Source of the DNA: Hymenobacter sp. PAMC 26628
GTDB lineage: Bacteria > Bacteroidota > Bacteroidia > Cytophagales > Hymenobacteraceae
Reading direction: 5' to 3'
Assembly (NCBI RefSeq): GCF_001562275.1
Contig: NZ_CP014304.1
Location: 248,001-312,000 of the forward strand
DNA length: 64,000 bases
Part shown: positions 37,072 through 46,006 of the stretch, piece by piece
Numbering within the stretch: position 1 is the stretch's first letter
Layout: every line of letters begins with the position of its first letter
Notes under the pieces: generated by a model
The model's input: only the letters and a program-made list of their open reading frames with translations
Database searches by the model: none
What the model was told of the DNA's origin: nothing
Program-made: the position numbers and the translations under genes

Positions 37072-37956
37072 CTAGGCGGCCGTCACCTCGCGGCGCAGGC
37101 GGCGCAGGGGTTCTTTCTCGCTTTCGTACACCACCTTCACGCCGTTGCCGAGGCCAGTTTCGGTGTCGCGGATGTCGCGCACCATCTTGGCCATGCCACC
37201 GGGCTCCACGCTGGCAGCATGGTCGGAGCCCCACATGGCGCGGTCGAGGGTGAAGTGGCGCTCCACGAAGGTGGCGCCCAGGGCCACGGCCGTCACGGTG
37301 GTGCTCAGGCCGGTTTCGTGGCCCGAGTAGCCGATGGGCGTGTTCGGGAATTGCGCTTGTAGGGTCTGGATCATGCGCAGGTTCAGCTCGGCCGGGGGGC
37401 AGGGGTAGGCCGAGGTGCTATGCGCAATCATCAGGTTATCAAGGCCCACGTAGGCCACGGCGTCCGTGATTTCGTGCTGGGTGCTCATGCCGGTGCTCAG
37501 CATCAGCGGGCGGCCGGTGGCGCGCACGCGGTCGAGCAGGGGCTTGTCGGTGAGCGACGCGGACGCCATCTTGTAGAGCACGGGCTGAAATTGCTCCATG
37601 AAATCGACCGACGGCTCGTCCCAGCACGAGGCAAACCAGTCGATGCCGCGTGCCTTGCAGTAGTCGTCGATGGCCGTGTATTCTTCCAGGCCAAACTCGG
37701 TTTTGCGCTTGTAGTCGATGTAGCTCATGCGGCCCCAGGGGGTGTCGCGCATCTTTTCCCACTGGTCCTTGGGCACGCACAGCTCGGGGGTGCGCTTCTG
37801 GAACTTCACGGCATCGCAGCCGGCGCTCACCGCGGCGTCAATGAGCTGCTTGGCAATATCAACGGAGCCGTTGTGGTTGATGCCAATTTCGGCGATGATG
37901 TAGCAGGGCTGGCCGGGACCAATGCTGCGGTTTTTCTTGATTTGTACGGTGCTCAT
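37072..37956 (-). CDS. NeuB-type PEP-dependent ulosonic acid synthase, no SAF domain
   Basis: 294 residues matching the TIM-barrel half of sialic acid synthases: YIIAEIGINHNGSVDIAKQL, AVKFQKRTPELCVPKD, ASCWDEPSVDFMEQF, LMLSTGMSTQHEITDA and GYSGHETGLSTTVTAVALGA. Such enzymes condense phosphoenolpyruvate with an aldose to make a 3-deoxy-2-ulosonic acid. The C-terminal SAF/antifreeze-like domain (about 60 residues in NeuB and SpsE) is absent, so the acceptor sugar may differ from N-acetylmannosamine. It is the last gene of the cluster. Confidence is high for the family, low for the substrate. Confidence 0.9.
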   Translation of the reverse strand: MSTVQIKKNRSIGPGQPCYIIAEIGINHNGSVDIAKQLIDAAVSAGCDAVKFQKRTPELCVPKDQWEKMRDTPWGRMSYIDYKRKTEFGLEEYTAIDDYCKARGIDWFASCWDEPSVDFMEQFQPVLYKMASASLTDKPLLDRVRATGRPLMLSTGMSTQHEITDAVAYVGLDNLMIAHSTSAYPCPPAELNLRMIQTLQAQFPNTPIGYSGHETGLSTTVTAVALGATFVERHFTLDRAMWGSDHAASVEPGGMAKMVRDIRDTETGLGNGVKVVYESEKEPLRRLRREVTAA

Positions 37957-38082
37957 GCCAAAGCGGGTGGGGTGGGAGTAGGGCCAGGAGCTGGCCGAAT
38001 ATGAGATAATGCTACGAAATAAGCAGGATTGCAGGATTGTTTAGGGCCCCAGGGCCCCAGACGTACGCCCAGCGGTTTTATT

Positions 38083-38577
38083 TTACCGGCTGGCGATAAT
38101 AAATTCGGCCAATTCGCGGAAGCAGCCGTGGCCGCCCCGCGTCTCGCAGTGGAAATCGGCCACGGCCCGCGCGAAGCTGGTAGCGTCGCCGGGGCAGGCC
38201 GCCAGGCCCACCAGCTTCAGGATTTCCACGTCGTTGGTGTCGTCGCCGATGAAGGCAATCTCCTCGGCCGCCAGGCCCGTGCGGGCGATGATTTCGTGCA
38301 GCCGCGCCGGCTTGTCCTTGATGCCCAGGTGCAGCTCAGTGATGCGCAGCTTGTCGGCCCGCCGCTGCACAGAGCCCGACGTTTCGCCGGTCATGATGCC
38401 GCTTTCCACGCCCACGGCCCGCAGGCGCTCCACGGCCATGCCATCGCGGATGCTGAAGCGCTTCATTTCCTCGCCGCGCTCGGAGTAGTACACGCCGTTG
38501 TCGGTGAGCACGCCGTCGCAGTCAGTCAGCAGCAATTTAATGCGTTTAGCGCGGGCTTGGAGGTCGGTTAAATTCAC
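38083..38577 (-). CDS. KdsC-type HAD phosphatase
   Basis: 164 residues of the tetrameric KdsC/NeuA-C-like HAD family. Motif I is LLTDCDGVLTDNGVYY (DxD), followed by FSIRDGMAVERLRAVG and GIMTGETSGSVQRRADKLRI, with motif IV in EIAFIGDDTNDVEILKLVG. It would remove the phosphate from an ulosonic-acid phosphate made by the neighbouring NeuB-type synthase. The genes are separated by 126 bases in the same direction. Confidence 0.88.
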   Translation of the reverse strand: MNLTDLQARAKRIKLLLTDCDGVLTDNGVYYSERGEEMKRFSIRDGMAVERLRAVGVESGIMTGETSGSVQRRADKLRITELHLGIKDKPARLHEIIARTGLAAEEIAFIGDDTNDVEILKLVGLAACPGDATSFARAVADFHCETRGGHGCFRELAEFIIASR

Positions 38578-38599
38578 TTAAGGAAGGGTTGAAGTGCTA

Positions 38600-38694
38600 T
38601 AGCGCGGAATTTATAGTCCGCGTCGTTGCATAATAATTGTTAGGTGGTAATCGGCAGGGCGAAGCGAGAGCCGCGGACTACAAAGGCCGCGCTA
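38600..38694. repeat. interspersed inverted repeat, family B (copy B2)
   Basis: TAGCGCGGAATTTATAGTCC... pairs imperfectly with CGCGGACTACAAAGGCCGCG. The centre contains the AATCGGCAGGGCGAAGCGAG segment also found in B1. It occupies the SDR-phosphatase junction. Confidence 0.7.
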
Positions 38695-38699
38695 CAGTG

Positions 38700-39506
38700 C
38701 TAGATGGCCGTCCAGCCGCCGTCCACCACCAAGTTGGCGCCGGTCATGTAGGCCGAAGCTTCCGAGGCCAGGAATACCACGGCGCCCTGGTAATCGGTGG
38801 CGGCGGCCATGCGGCCCAGGGGCGTTTTGGCGCTGTACTGCTTCACGAAAAAGGCGTCCTGGCTGTTCTCCACGCCGCCCGGCGAGAGCGTGTTCACGCG
38901 CACGCCCTTGTTGCCCCAGTAGGCGGCCAGGTAGCGGGTAAAGTTCACCACCGCGCCCTTGGTCATGGGGTAAGAAGGTGACTTGTAGAAGGTTTGCTCG
39001 CCGGCCTCGTTGCGGTAAATGCTCTGGTCGGGCCCCACGATGCCGTAGGTGCTGGCTACGTTGATGATGGAGCCGCTGCCCTGCGCCGCCATCGGCGTGC
39101 CGAAAACCTGCGCCGCCAGGAAAATCCCCGTCACGTTCACCTCCAGCACCTTCTGGAAGGTAGCGAGTGGGAAGTTTTCAAACTTGCTGAGGTCCGCCGC
39201 CAGCGCTGGGTTCTCAAACATGTCGTTGATGGCCGCATTGTTCACCAGCACGTCAATGTGCCCAAACTGGCTGATAATCTGGTCGCGCGCCGCCGCCAGC
39301 GATTCGGGGCTAGTAACGTCCACGGCCAACGGCAGGTGGGGGCCCCCGGGCAAGCCGGCCGCCATTGCTTCAGCCGCGGCTTGGTTGATGTCGGCCACTA
39401 CCACGTTGGCGCCGGCCGCGGCCAGTGCCGCGCAGTGCTGCCGGCCAATAAGCCCGCACGCGCCGGTGACGATGGCCGTTTTGTTAGTCAGGTCGAAGAG
39501 GTTCAT
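38700..39506 (-). CDS. SDR family NAD(P)-dependent oxidoreductase
   Basis: 268 residues from the ATG at 39506 (NLFDLTNKTAIVTGACGLIG). The cofactor motif is TGACGLIG, with NNAAIND after strand 4. Catalytic Ser is in SIINVASTYG and the Tyr/Lys pair in YPMTKGAVVNFTRY. The C-terminus (ASAYMTGANLVVDGGWTAI) is classical. Cytosolic. In this cluster it should oxidise or reduce a sugar intermediate, for example preparing a keto group for the aminotransferase. An in-frame ATG at 39521 would add five residues. Confidence 0.92.
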   Translation of the reverse strand: MNLFDLTNKTAIVTGACGLIGRQHCAALAAAGANVVVADINQAAAEAMAAGLPGGPHLPLAVDVTSPESLAAARDQIISQFGHIDVLVNNAAINDMFENPALAADLSKFENFPLATFQKVLEVNVTGIFLAAQVFGTPMAAQGSGSIINVASTYGIVGPDQSIYRNEAGEQTFYKSPSYPMTKGAVVNFTRYLAAYWGNKGVRVNTLSPGGVENSQDAFFVKQYSAKTPLGRMAAATDYQGAVVFLASEASAYMTGANLVVDGGWTAI

Positions 39507-39576
39507 AAAGGAATTAGGCATGCTGGCCCGGGGCCCTAAACTGTCCCGGGTTATTTGTTCTAGGCCATTCACCCCA

Positions 39577-39673
39577 GGCCGTCATGCCGAGCGCAGCGAA
39601 GCATCTCTCCTGCTTCACTAATCGTGGTTTACTGCTGCGGGAAAGATGCTTCGCTGCGCTCCGCATGACGGCC
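39577..39673. repeat. interspersed inverted repeat, family A (copy A2)
   Basis: GGCCGTCATGCCGAGCGCAG at one end and CGCTCCGCATGACGGCC at the other. The inner stem is AGCGAAGCATCT/AGATGCTTCGCT. It lies in the aminotransferase-SDR junction. Confidence 0.8.
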
Positions 39674-39723
39674 AAGGTGAAGTAAGGATTTAGGGCCCCA
39701 GGTTCTCCAGGGGCCCTAAATTT

Positions 39724-39738
<15 letters not shown>
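39671..39738. terminator. hairpin folding onto the aminotransferase 3' end
   Basis: Left arm 39671-39702 and right arm 39707-39738 are 32-base inverted copies with few mismatches. The right arm contains the last codons (Ala-Lys-Val-Lys-stop) of the aminotransferase gene; the left arm repeats that sequence inverted. The core ATTTAGGGCCCC/GGGGCCCTAAAT is perfect. It could act as a terminator or as an RNA end-protecting stem within the cluster. Confidence 0.65.
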
Positions 39739-41058
<1,320 letters not shown>

Positions 41059-41091
41059 AGGTTTCGGAAACGTTTGAGTTGGTTTATCGGA

Positions 41092-41182
41092 CGTCATGCA
41101 GAGCGCAGCGAAGCATCTTTTTCGCGTCACTAATCATGGTTTACTGGTGCGGGAAAGATGCTTCGCTGCGCTCTGCATGACG
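41092..41182. repeat. interspersed inverted repeat, family A (copy A3)
   Basis: CGTCATGCAGAGCGCAGCGA with its complement at the far end, inner AAGCATCTT/AAGATGCTT-type stem, and centre TAATCATGGTTTACTGG. It lies between the transketolase C-half and the aminotransferase. Confidence 0.85.
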
Positions 41183-41221
41183 GCCTAGTTGGTTGGCACA
41201 AGCCGCTTGCCTTTTGAATTG

Positions 41222-42175
41222 CTACTCAGCGAATTCATTCTCCACCACTTCGGTTTTGGTGGTGATGGCGGCGGGGTTGGCGCCCAGCTTTTCGGCGATG
41301 CGCTGGGCAATGTGCTGGCCCGTGAAGCCTTCGTATTCGAGCACTTCGCTCAGCAGGCCGGGCTTGTACCACTTCTCGTTGAGGGCGATGGGCAGCACCT
41401 TGGCGGTCTGCTCGTTCTTCAGCAGCACCTCGGCCAGGATGGAGTAGAGGCCGCCGGTCTGGAAGTGGTCTTCCAGCGTCACGACCAGGCCCCCGGCGCG
41501 CACCACTTGCAGCAGGGCGGCTTCGTCCACGGGCTTGAGGGTGCGCATGTTCACGAGGCCCACCGACTTGCCCTGGGCTTCGAGCAGCTCGCGGGCAATG
41601 AGGGCCTGCTCGAACAGCATACCGTACACGAGGATGGTAGCGTCGGTGCCGGTGGCTACTACCTCGGCCTTGCCCATTTCAAACGGAGCGTGCTGGTAAG
41701 TGCTGGGCCGGGTGTTGATGCGCACGTAGGCTGGGCTGGGCGAGGCCCAAATCTGGGGCAGCATGCCGAGCATGTCGGCCTCGTCGGCGGGCGCGAAAAC
41801 GGTCATGCCGGGGATGCCGCGCATCAGGGCCACGTCCTCGATGGCCTGGTGGGTGGGGCCGTTGCCGTCCGACAGAAAGCCGGGCACGAAGCTGCTGATT
41901 TTCACCGGCAGCTGGCCGATGCCCACGTCGGTGCGGATAAACTCAAAGGCCCGCAGTGTGAGGAAGGTGGCCAGCGCGTGCACCACCGGGATGCGCCCGC
42001 GCAGGGCCAGCCCGGCCGCCGCCCCAATCAGGGTTTGCTCGGTGATGCCGGTGTCGATGAATCGGGGCCCCAGCACGGCCGGCAGGTTGCGGATGAGGGC
42101 GCGGTTTTCGGCCGTCATCACGATGAGGCGGTCGTCGGCCAGGGCCGTTTCTTTGATCAGTTCTTCGTAGTTCAT
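41222..42175 (-). CDS. transketolase, C-terminal subunit
   Basis: 317 residues from the ATG at 42175 (NYEELIKETALADDRLIVMT). It holds the pyrimidine-binding and C-terminal domains of a split transketolase. Conserved Glu is in FIDTGITEQTLIGAAAGLA, with HALATFLTLRAFEFIRTDVG and DEADMLGMLPQIWASPSPAY following. It works with the N-terminal subunit encoded just upstream to transfer two-carbon ketol units. The split form is typical of secondary-metabolite and surface-sugar clusters, not of central metabolism. Confidence 0.93.
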   Translation of the reverse strand: MNYEELIKETALADDRLIVMTAENRALIRNLPAVLGPRFIDTGITEQTLIGAAAGLALRGRIPVVHALATFLTLRAFEFIRTDVGIGQLPVKISSFVPGFLSDGNGPTHQAIEDVALMRGIPGMTVFAPADEADMLGMLPQIWASPSPAYVRINTRPSTYQHAPFEMGKAEVVATGTDATILVYGMLFEQALIARELLEAQGKSVGLVNMRTLKPVDEAALLQVVRAGGLVVTLEDHFQTGGLYSILAEVLLKNEQTAKVLPIALNEKWYKPGLLSEVLEYEGFTGQHIAQRIAEKLGANPAAITTKTEVVENEFAE

Positions 42176-42193
42176 AAAATCAATTCCAAGGTT

Positions 42194-42286
42194 GTCATTC
42201 CGACCAAAGGGAGGAATCTGAGCCAAATTCTGCTACCGTATTACTGATTCCGAGCAACCCAGATTCCTCGTGTTGATCGGAATGAC
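42194..42286. repeat. inverted repeat, family D
   Basis: GTCATTCCGA at one end and TCGGAATGAC at the other. The inner stem is GAGGAATCTG/CAGATTCCTC (with offsets). It has the same architecture as family A but different sequence. It fills the junction of the two transketolase halves and is the only copy in the window. Confidence 0.65.
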
Positions 42287-42288
42287 AG

Positions 42289-43146
42289 CTAACGCACCGT
42301 CAGCGTTTCGCTGGTGAGCGTAGTGGCTTCCTGGCTGTGCAATTCGGCCAGTAGCTGCGTGATTTCGTCCGAGGAGAAGTTGCAGAACCAGCGGTCGGCG
42401 CGGGCTTCAATGCTGGGCAGGCCGCGGCCGCGCACCGTGTCGCAGATGATAACCGAGGGCTTGTCAGCGGAGAAGGGCAGGGCCCCGAAGGCCTCTTCCA
42501 ACTGCGCGAAGTTGTGGCCGTCGATGCGCTGCACGGCCCAGCCGAAAGCCTCGAACTTGGGCCCCAGAGGCTCCAGCGGAATCAGGTCTTCGGTGGCCAC
42601 GTTGGCCTGGAAGTGGTTGCGGTCCACGACCAGCGTGAAGTTGCTGAGCTTGTGAGCGGCGGCTACCAGCACGGTTTCCCAGACCGAGCCTTCGTTCAAC
42701 TCGCCGTCGCCGGTGATGACGATGGTGCGGTTTTTCAGGCCCCGCATCCGATTATCCAAGGCCACGCCCAGGCCCACGGAGGGCAGGTGGCCCAGCGAGC
42801 CCGAGTGAAACTCAACGCCCGGCACCGAGCGGTTGGGGTGCCAATAAATGCTGTCGTTTGATTTCAAATGGTTGGCCAGGCGCTCTTTGGGCATGAAGCC
42901 CAGCTCGACAAAGGTGCCGTAGAGGGCCGGTACGTCGTGCCCCTTGCTCAGGAACAGGAAGTCGCGGTCGGCCGCGTCCACCGTAGCGGGGCTGATGTTC
43001 AGGAAGTCGGCGTAGAGGTACACCAGTAGGTCGGCGCAGCTCAGCGAAGCGCCGGTGAAGCAACCGCCGTCGGTGCTCAGGCGCACAATGTGCTCGCGCA
43101 CGCGCAGGGCCAGGGCTTTCAGTTCGTCTTGTTTTTCGGAAGTCAT
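42289..43146 (-). CDS. transketolase, N-terminal (thiamine diphosphate) subunit
   Basis: 285 residues. The N-terminal transketolase domain has GGCFTGASLSCADLLVYLYA, FLFLSKGHDVPALYG and the cofactor motif ITGDGELNEGSVWETVLVAA (GDG...N). SVGLGVALDNRM precedes it. It pairs with the downstream C-terminal subunit to form the active enzyme. Confidence 0.94.
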   Translation of the reverse strand: MTSEKQDELKALALRVREHIVRLSTDGGCFTGASLSCADLLVYLYADFLNISPATVDAADRDFLFLSKGHDVPALYGTFVELGFMPKERLANHLKSNDSIYWHPNRSVPGVEFHSGSLGHLPSVGLGVALDNRMRGLKNRTIVITGDGELNEGSVWETVLVAAAHKLSNFTLVVDRNHFQANVATEDLIPLEPLGPKFEAFGWAVQRIDGHNFAQLEEAFGALPFSADKPSVIICDTVRGRGLPSIEARADRWFCNFSSDEITQLLAELHSQEATTLTSETLTVR

Positions 43147-43149
43147 CTT

Positions 43150-43243
43150 GGTTGTCAGTTGCTAGTTGTCAGTTGTCAGGTATTACTGGGGTGTTATCAG
43201 AGGGTCTTTCAGGCGGACAACTGACAACAACCAACTGACAACT
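43150..43243. repeat. interspersed inverted repeat, family C (copy C3)
   Basis: GGTTGTCAGTTGCTAGTTGT and further GTTGTCAGTTG units on the left, and ACAACTGACAACAACCAACT on the right. It touches the start of the transketolase gene and the stop of the cytidylyltransferase gene. Confidence 0.7.
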
Positions 43244-44042
43244 ATAAAGACTTGGTTTGGTCGGCGGCCACGGTTTTTAGCTCATCCAAATGATTGCGGT
43301 ACCAGTTCACACCGGCCAGGCTGGCGTTGAGGGCGTAAATGTCCGGCCTTTGCTTTAATAAAGTTAGGATGTCGTCCAAACCGAACGCTGGATTAGCCGG
43401 ATGAAGCTCCTCAAATACCGCCTGAATAAATTCGTAATCTTCGCGGTAATCAATGGTAAAGCGGTGCGACATCGAATAGTCGAGCCCCGTTTCCCAGGTT
43501 ACGTTGGCGAGGCGGAAGCGGCCGGCGTTTTCCCAGAAGAAGGGTGTGGTGTGCTCGCGCTCGAGCGGGCGCTGGGCCTCACGCCAGGCTGTGGCCAGGG
43601 CCCCCAGGGGCATCACTTCCACGTCGTTGCCGTCGGGGTAGGTGGCGGGGTGCAGGTTGCTTACGAAATCGTACTGCCTGGCTGTAGCTATGTAATAGCC
43701 CAGTACTTGGTCAATCACGGCAGGGTCGATGAGCGGGCAGTCGGACGGGATCTTCACCACTGCATCGACGTTGCCAATGGCCAGCGCCGCCTGGTAGTGG
43801 CGGTCGAGCAGGTCGGTGGGCGCGCCGCGGAATACGTTGATATTGTGGGCTTCGCACATTTCCGCCAGGGCATCGTCGGCCGCATCGGTGGTGGTGGCCA
43901 CCACGATTTGGCCGGCCAGCTTGGCCAACTGAACCCGTTCGACCATGCGCACCAGCAGGGGCTGGCCGGCCAGCGGCAGGCTGACTTTATCGGGTAGGCG
44001 CGACGAGCCGCGGCGGGCCTGGATGACGGTGAGGATGTTCAC
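43242..44042 (-). CDS. SpsF/NeuA-type cytidylyltransferase
   Basis: 266 residues from the GTG at 44042, whose first bases overlap the stop of the upstream gene (GTGA). This coupling and the motif NILTVIQARRGSSRLPDKV at the very start fix it. The nucleotidyltransferase core includes LAGQPLLVRMVERVQ, IVVATTTDAADDALAEMC, VFRGAPTDLLDRHYQAA and KIPSDCPLIDPAVIDQVL. It should activate the ulosonic acid to its CMP form. A longer frame reading upstream is Arg/Pro-rich and lies within the neighbouring gene. Confidence 0.9.
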   Translation of the reverse strand: MNILTVIQARRGSSRLPDKVSLPLAGQPLLVRMVERVQLAKLAGQIVVATTTDAADDALAEMCEAHNINVFRGAPTDLLDRHYQAALAIGNVDAVVKIPSDCPLIDPAVIDQVLGYYIATARQYDFVSNLHPATYPDGNDVEVMPLGALATAWREAQRPLEREHTTPFFWENAGRFRLANVTWETGLDYSMSHRFTIDYREDYEFIQAVFEELHPANPAFGLDDILTLLKQRPDIYALNASLAGVNWYRNHLDELKTVAADQTKSL

Positions 44043-45133
44043 GGGCGGGCGGGTTGGGCCGCGTGGGCAGCGGCTGGGGGCCCCGCGGCGGGCGTAGAAA
44101 AGGCCTCGGGCTGGTATTGTTTCAGAAACGCCGGGCCGCTGCCGGCAAAGCCGGCGTAGCGGCGGCACACGTCGGCAATGCGGCGAGCCGAGGTGCCGTG
44201 GTTTTGCCAGGGCAGCTTGCGCTTCAGGTCCTCCACGTCGAAGTACGAGTGCACCGGCAGACCCAAGGCCAAGCCCACGAAGGCCACGGTGCTGTACTGA
44301 GTGATGAGCTCGGCGCAGTTGGCAATCATCTCCTCGGTGTTGCCCTCCGTGTAGATGAGCGCGCCGGCGGGGGCCCAGCGCTGCACTTCGGCGGTGGCGC
44401 GGGCCATGTTTTCGTTGGGGTGGAACTTGAAAATCATGGGCCGGCCGGCGGCGATGCGCACGGCCTCACCGATGAACCGCTTGCGGTTGTCGGGCCGGTA
44501 AGTTTCGCGCATATCGGTGGTGGCCACCAGCACGTAGCCGCGGTGCGGGAAGCTGTTGCGGCGCAGCTTTTCCACGTCGTCGAAGTTGGGGATGCCCGTC
44601 ACCACCAGCTTGGCCGCGTCCACCCCTACCTGCTTGAAGTGCTCGGCGTAGCCGTTCGAGGCCACGCAGTACACATCGCAGCAGTTGTTCATCCCGTTCA
44701 GGGCCGTGCTGATGGTGAGCACAGGATAGCGGGTGAAGCGCTTCACGAGCCGGGCCCACAGGTTGAGCGGGTCCGTCATGCCCTCCTGCACGAACACGGA
44801 CTTGGTTTTGGCCAGCAGGTTCCAGGGCACAATTAGGTCGGAGCAGCACACCACCAGGTCGTAGTCGTGCCGAAACACGCGCGCCTCGAAGTCGTTGGGC
44901 AGGCCGTGGGCGGCCAGGTAGCGGTCGGCTTTGGCCTTGATGTGGCCCGTAACCACGGTGCCTTTCAGTACGTTCGACCAGATGAGGAAGCGGTAGAAGC
45001 CGCGCTGCCACCCGTCGTAGTACAGCTGGCTGAAGTATGGGTCGAACTCGTCGCGCAGCAGCTCGGCAATTTGGTGCATCTGCGTGGTCTGGTTGGGCGA
45101 ACCAATCAGAAACAAGACTTTTTTGCGCGGCAT
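44039..45133 (-). CDS. GT-B fold glycosyltransferase-like protein
   Basis: 364 residues. A nucleotide-sugar GT-B pattern is suggested by KVLFLIGSPNQTTQMHQIAE at the N-terminus, VFVQEGMTDPLNLWARLVKR, CVASNGYAEHFKQVGVD, KLVVTGIPNFDDV, FKFHPNENMARATAEVQRW and LITQYSTVAFVGLALGLPVH. These features are shared by UDP-GlcNAc 2-epimerases and CDP-glycerol-type polymerases. I cannot separate these activities. As first gene of the cluster it may transfer the activated sugar or make its precursor. The C-terminal tail is Ala/Pro-rich. Confidence 0.65.
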   Translation of the reverse strand: MPRKKVLFLIGSPNQTTQMHQIAELLRDEFDPYFSQLYYDGWQRGFYRFLIWSNVLKGTVVTGHIKAKADRYLAAHGLPNDFEARVFRHDYDLVVCCSDLIVPWNLLAKTKSVFVQEGMTDPLNLWARLVKRFTRYPVLTISTALNGMNNCCDVYCVASNGYAEHFKQVGVDAAKLVVTGIPNFDDVEKLRRNSFPHRGYVLVATTDMRETYRPDNRKRFIGEAVRIAAGRPMIFKFHPNENMARATAEVQRWAPAGALIYTEGNTEEMIANCAELITQYSTVAFVGLALGLPVHSYFDVEDLKRKLPWQNHGTSARRIADVCRRYAGFAGSGPAFLKQYQPEAFSTPAAGPPAAAHAAQPARP

Positions 45134-45214
45134 ACGGGTGGGAGGGGGGCAAAAGCCAAACGGGAAGCAAATTTACGGCGGCCGGCCGTAGCGCGTCATT
45201 TTCCCACTACTTTG

Positions 45215-45250
45215 GGGTAAAATTTGCGCGGTTTCGGGTAAAATTTGCGC
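45215..45250 (+). repeat. direct repeat upstream of the degraded glycan locus
   Basis: GGGTAAAATTTGCGC occurs twice with starts 21 bases apart (45215 and 45236), about two helical turns. It is upstream of both the minus-strand sugar cluster start and the plus-strand gene at 45358, and could be a tandem regulator site. Confidence 0.45.
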
Positions 45251-45318
45251 AGCGCCTGGTGGCTAACGGCGCCGCCGGGGGCCAACGGCGCCGCGGGAGG
45301 CCACAATCAAACAAACTG

Positions 45319-45326
45319 TATCTTTG
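45319..45326 (+). promoter_or_regulatory. Bacteroidota -7 box
   Basis: TATCTTTG, an exact TAnnTTTG match, ends 31 bases before the ATG at 45358. Confidence 0.5.
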
Positions 45327-45357
45327 AAACAACGGGGACGGCTAGGCACTGGGTACC

Positions 45358-45930
45358 ATGACGAACGGGTTGCGTAGGGCCGGGCTTTGGGTGGGGCAAG
45401 GGGCGCTGGGCCTGGCCCTGCTGGCGGGGTGCGGGGCCCCGGCGGCGCCGGCGTACCGCATCGGCTTCTCGCAGTGCAGCACCAACGGGCCCTGGCGGCA
45501 GGCCATGCGGGCGGGCATGGAGCGCGCGTTGAGCTTCCACCCCGAAGTGCTGCTGGCCTACGCCGAAGCCGTGAACGAGCAGAACGGCCCCACCGCCGAC
45601 GCCCTGGCCAAGCTGAATCTGGTGCGCCAGCGCGCCGGCCTGGCTGCCCTTGCCCCGGCTTCGCCGCAGGCCGCCAGCAAGCAGGCGCTGCGCAACCAGA
45701 TTGACCTCCAGCGCCGCCTGGAACTGGCCTTTGACGGCGAGCGGTGGTTCGATTTGCTGCGCTACGCCCGCCACACCGCCGCCGACGCCTCGGCCACCCA
45801 CGCCGTGACGGCCCTGGACCTGATTGCCCAGCAGCGCAGCGGCGCCCGCAACGTAAACTACCTGCTCTTCCCACTGCCCCAGACCGAGTTAAATACCAAC
45901 CCCCAGGGGCAACAAAATCCCGGCTACTAA
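45358..45930 (+). pseudogene. chimeric remnant: sensor/binding-protein N-terminus fused to SusD C-terminus
   Basis: A 190-residue open frame made of two unrelated pieces. Residues 1-60 (lipoprotein-like signal ending LLAGC, then AYRIGFSQCSTNGPWRQAMR) match the start of the periplasmic sugar-binding domain of hybrid two-component regulators. Residues 60-190 (LLAYAEAVNEQNGPTADALA, RRLELAFDGERWFDLLRYAR, YLLFPLPQTELNTNPQ) are the C-terminal third of a SusD. It seems an internal deletion joined a regulator gene to a susD gene and removed the SusC between them. The product is unlikely to work as either. Confidence 0.75.
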
Positions 45931-46006
45931 CGCTTTACACGCCACGAGCGGGGCCCGGTGGGTTCCGCTCGTTTGCTTTCTGGTCCTTCCTAACCCTTCC
46001 TGCCCG

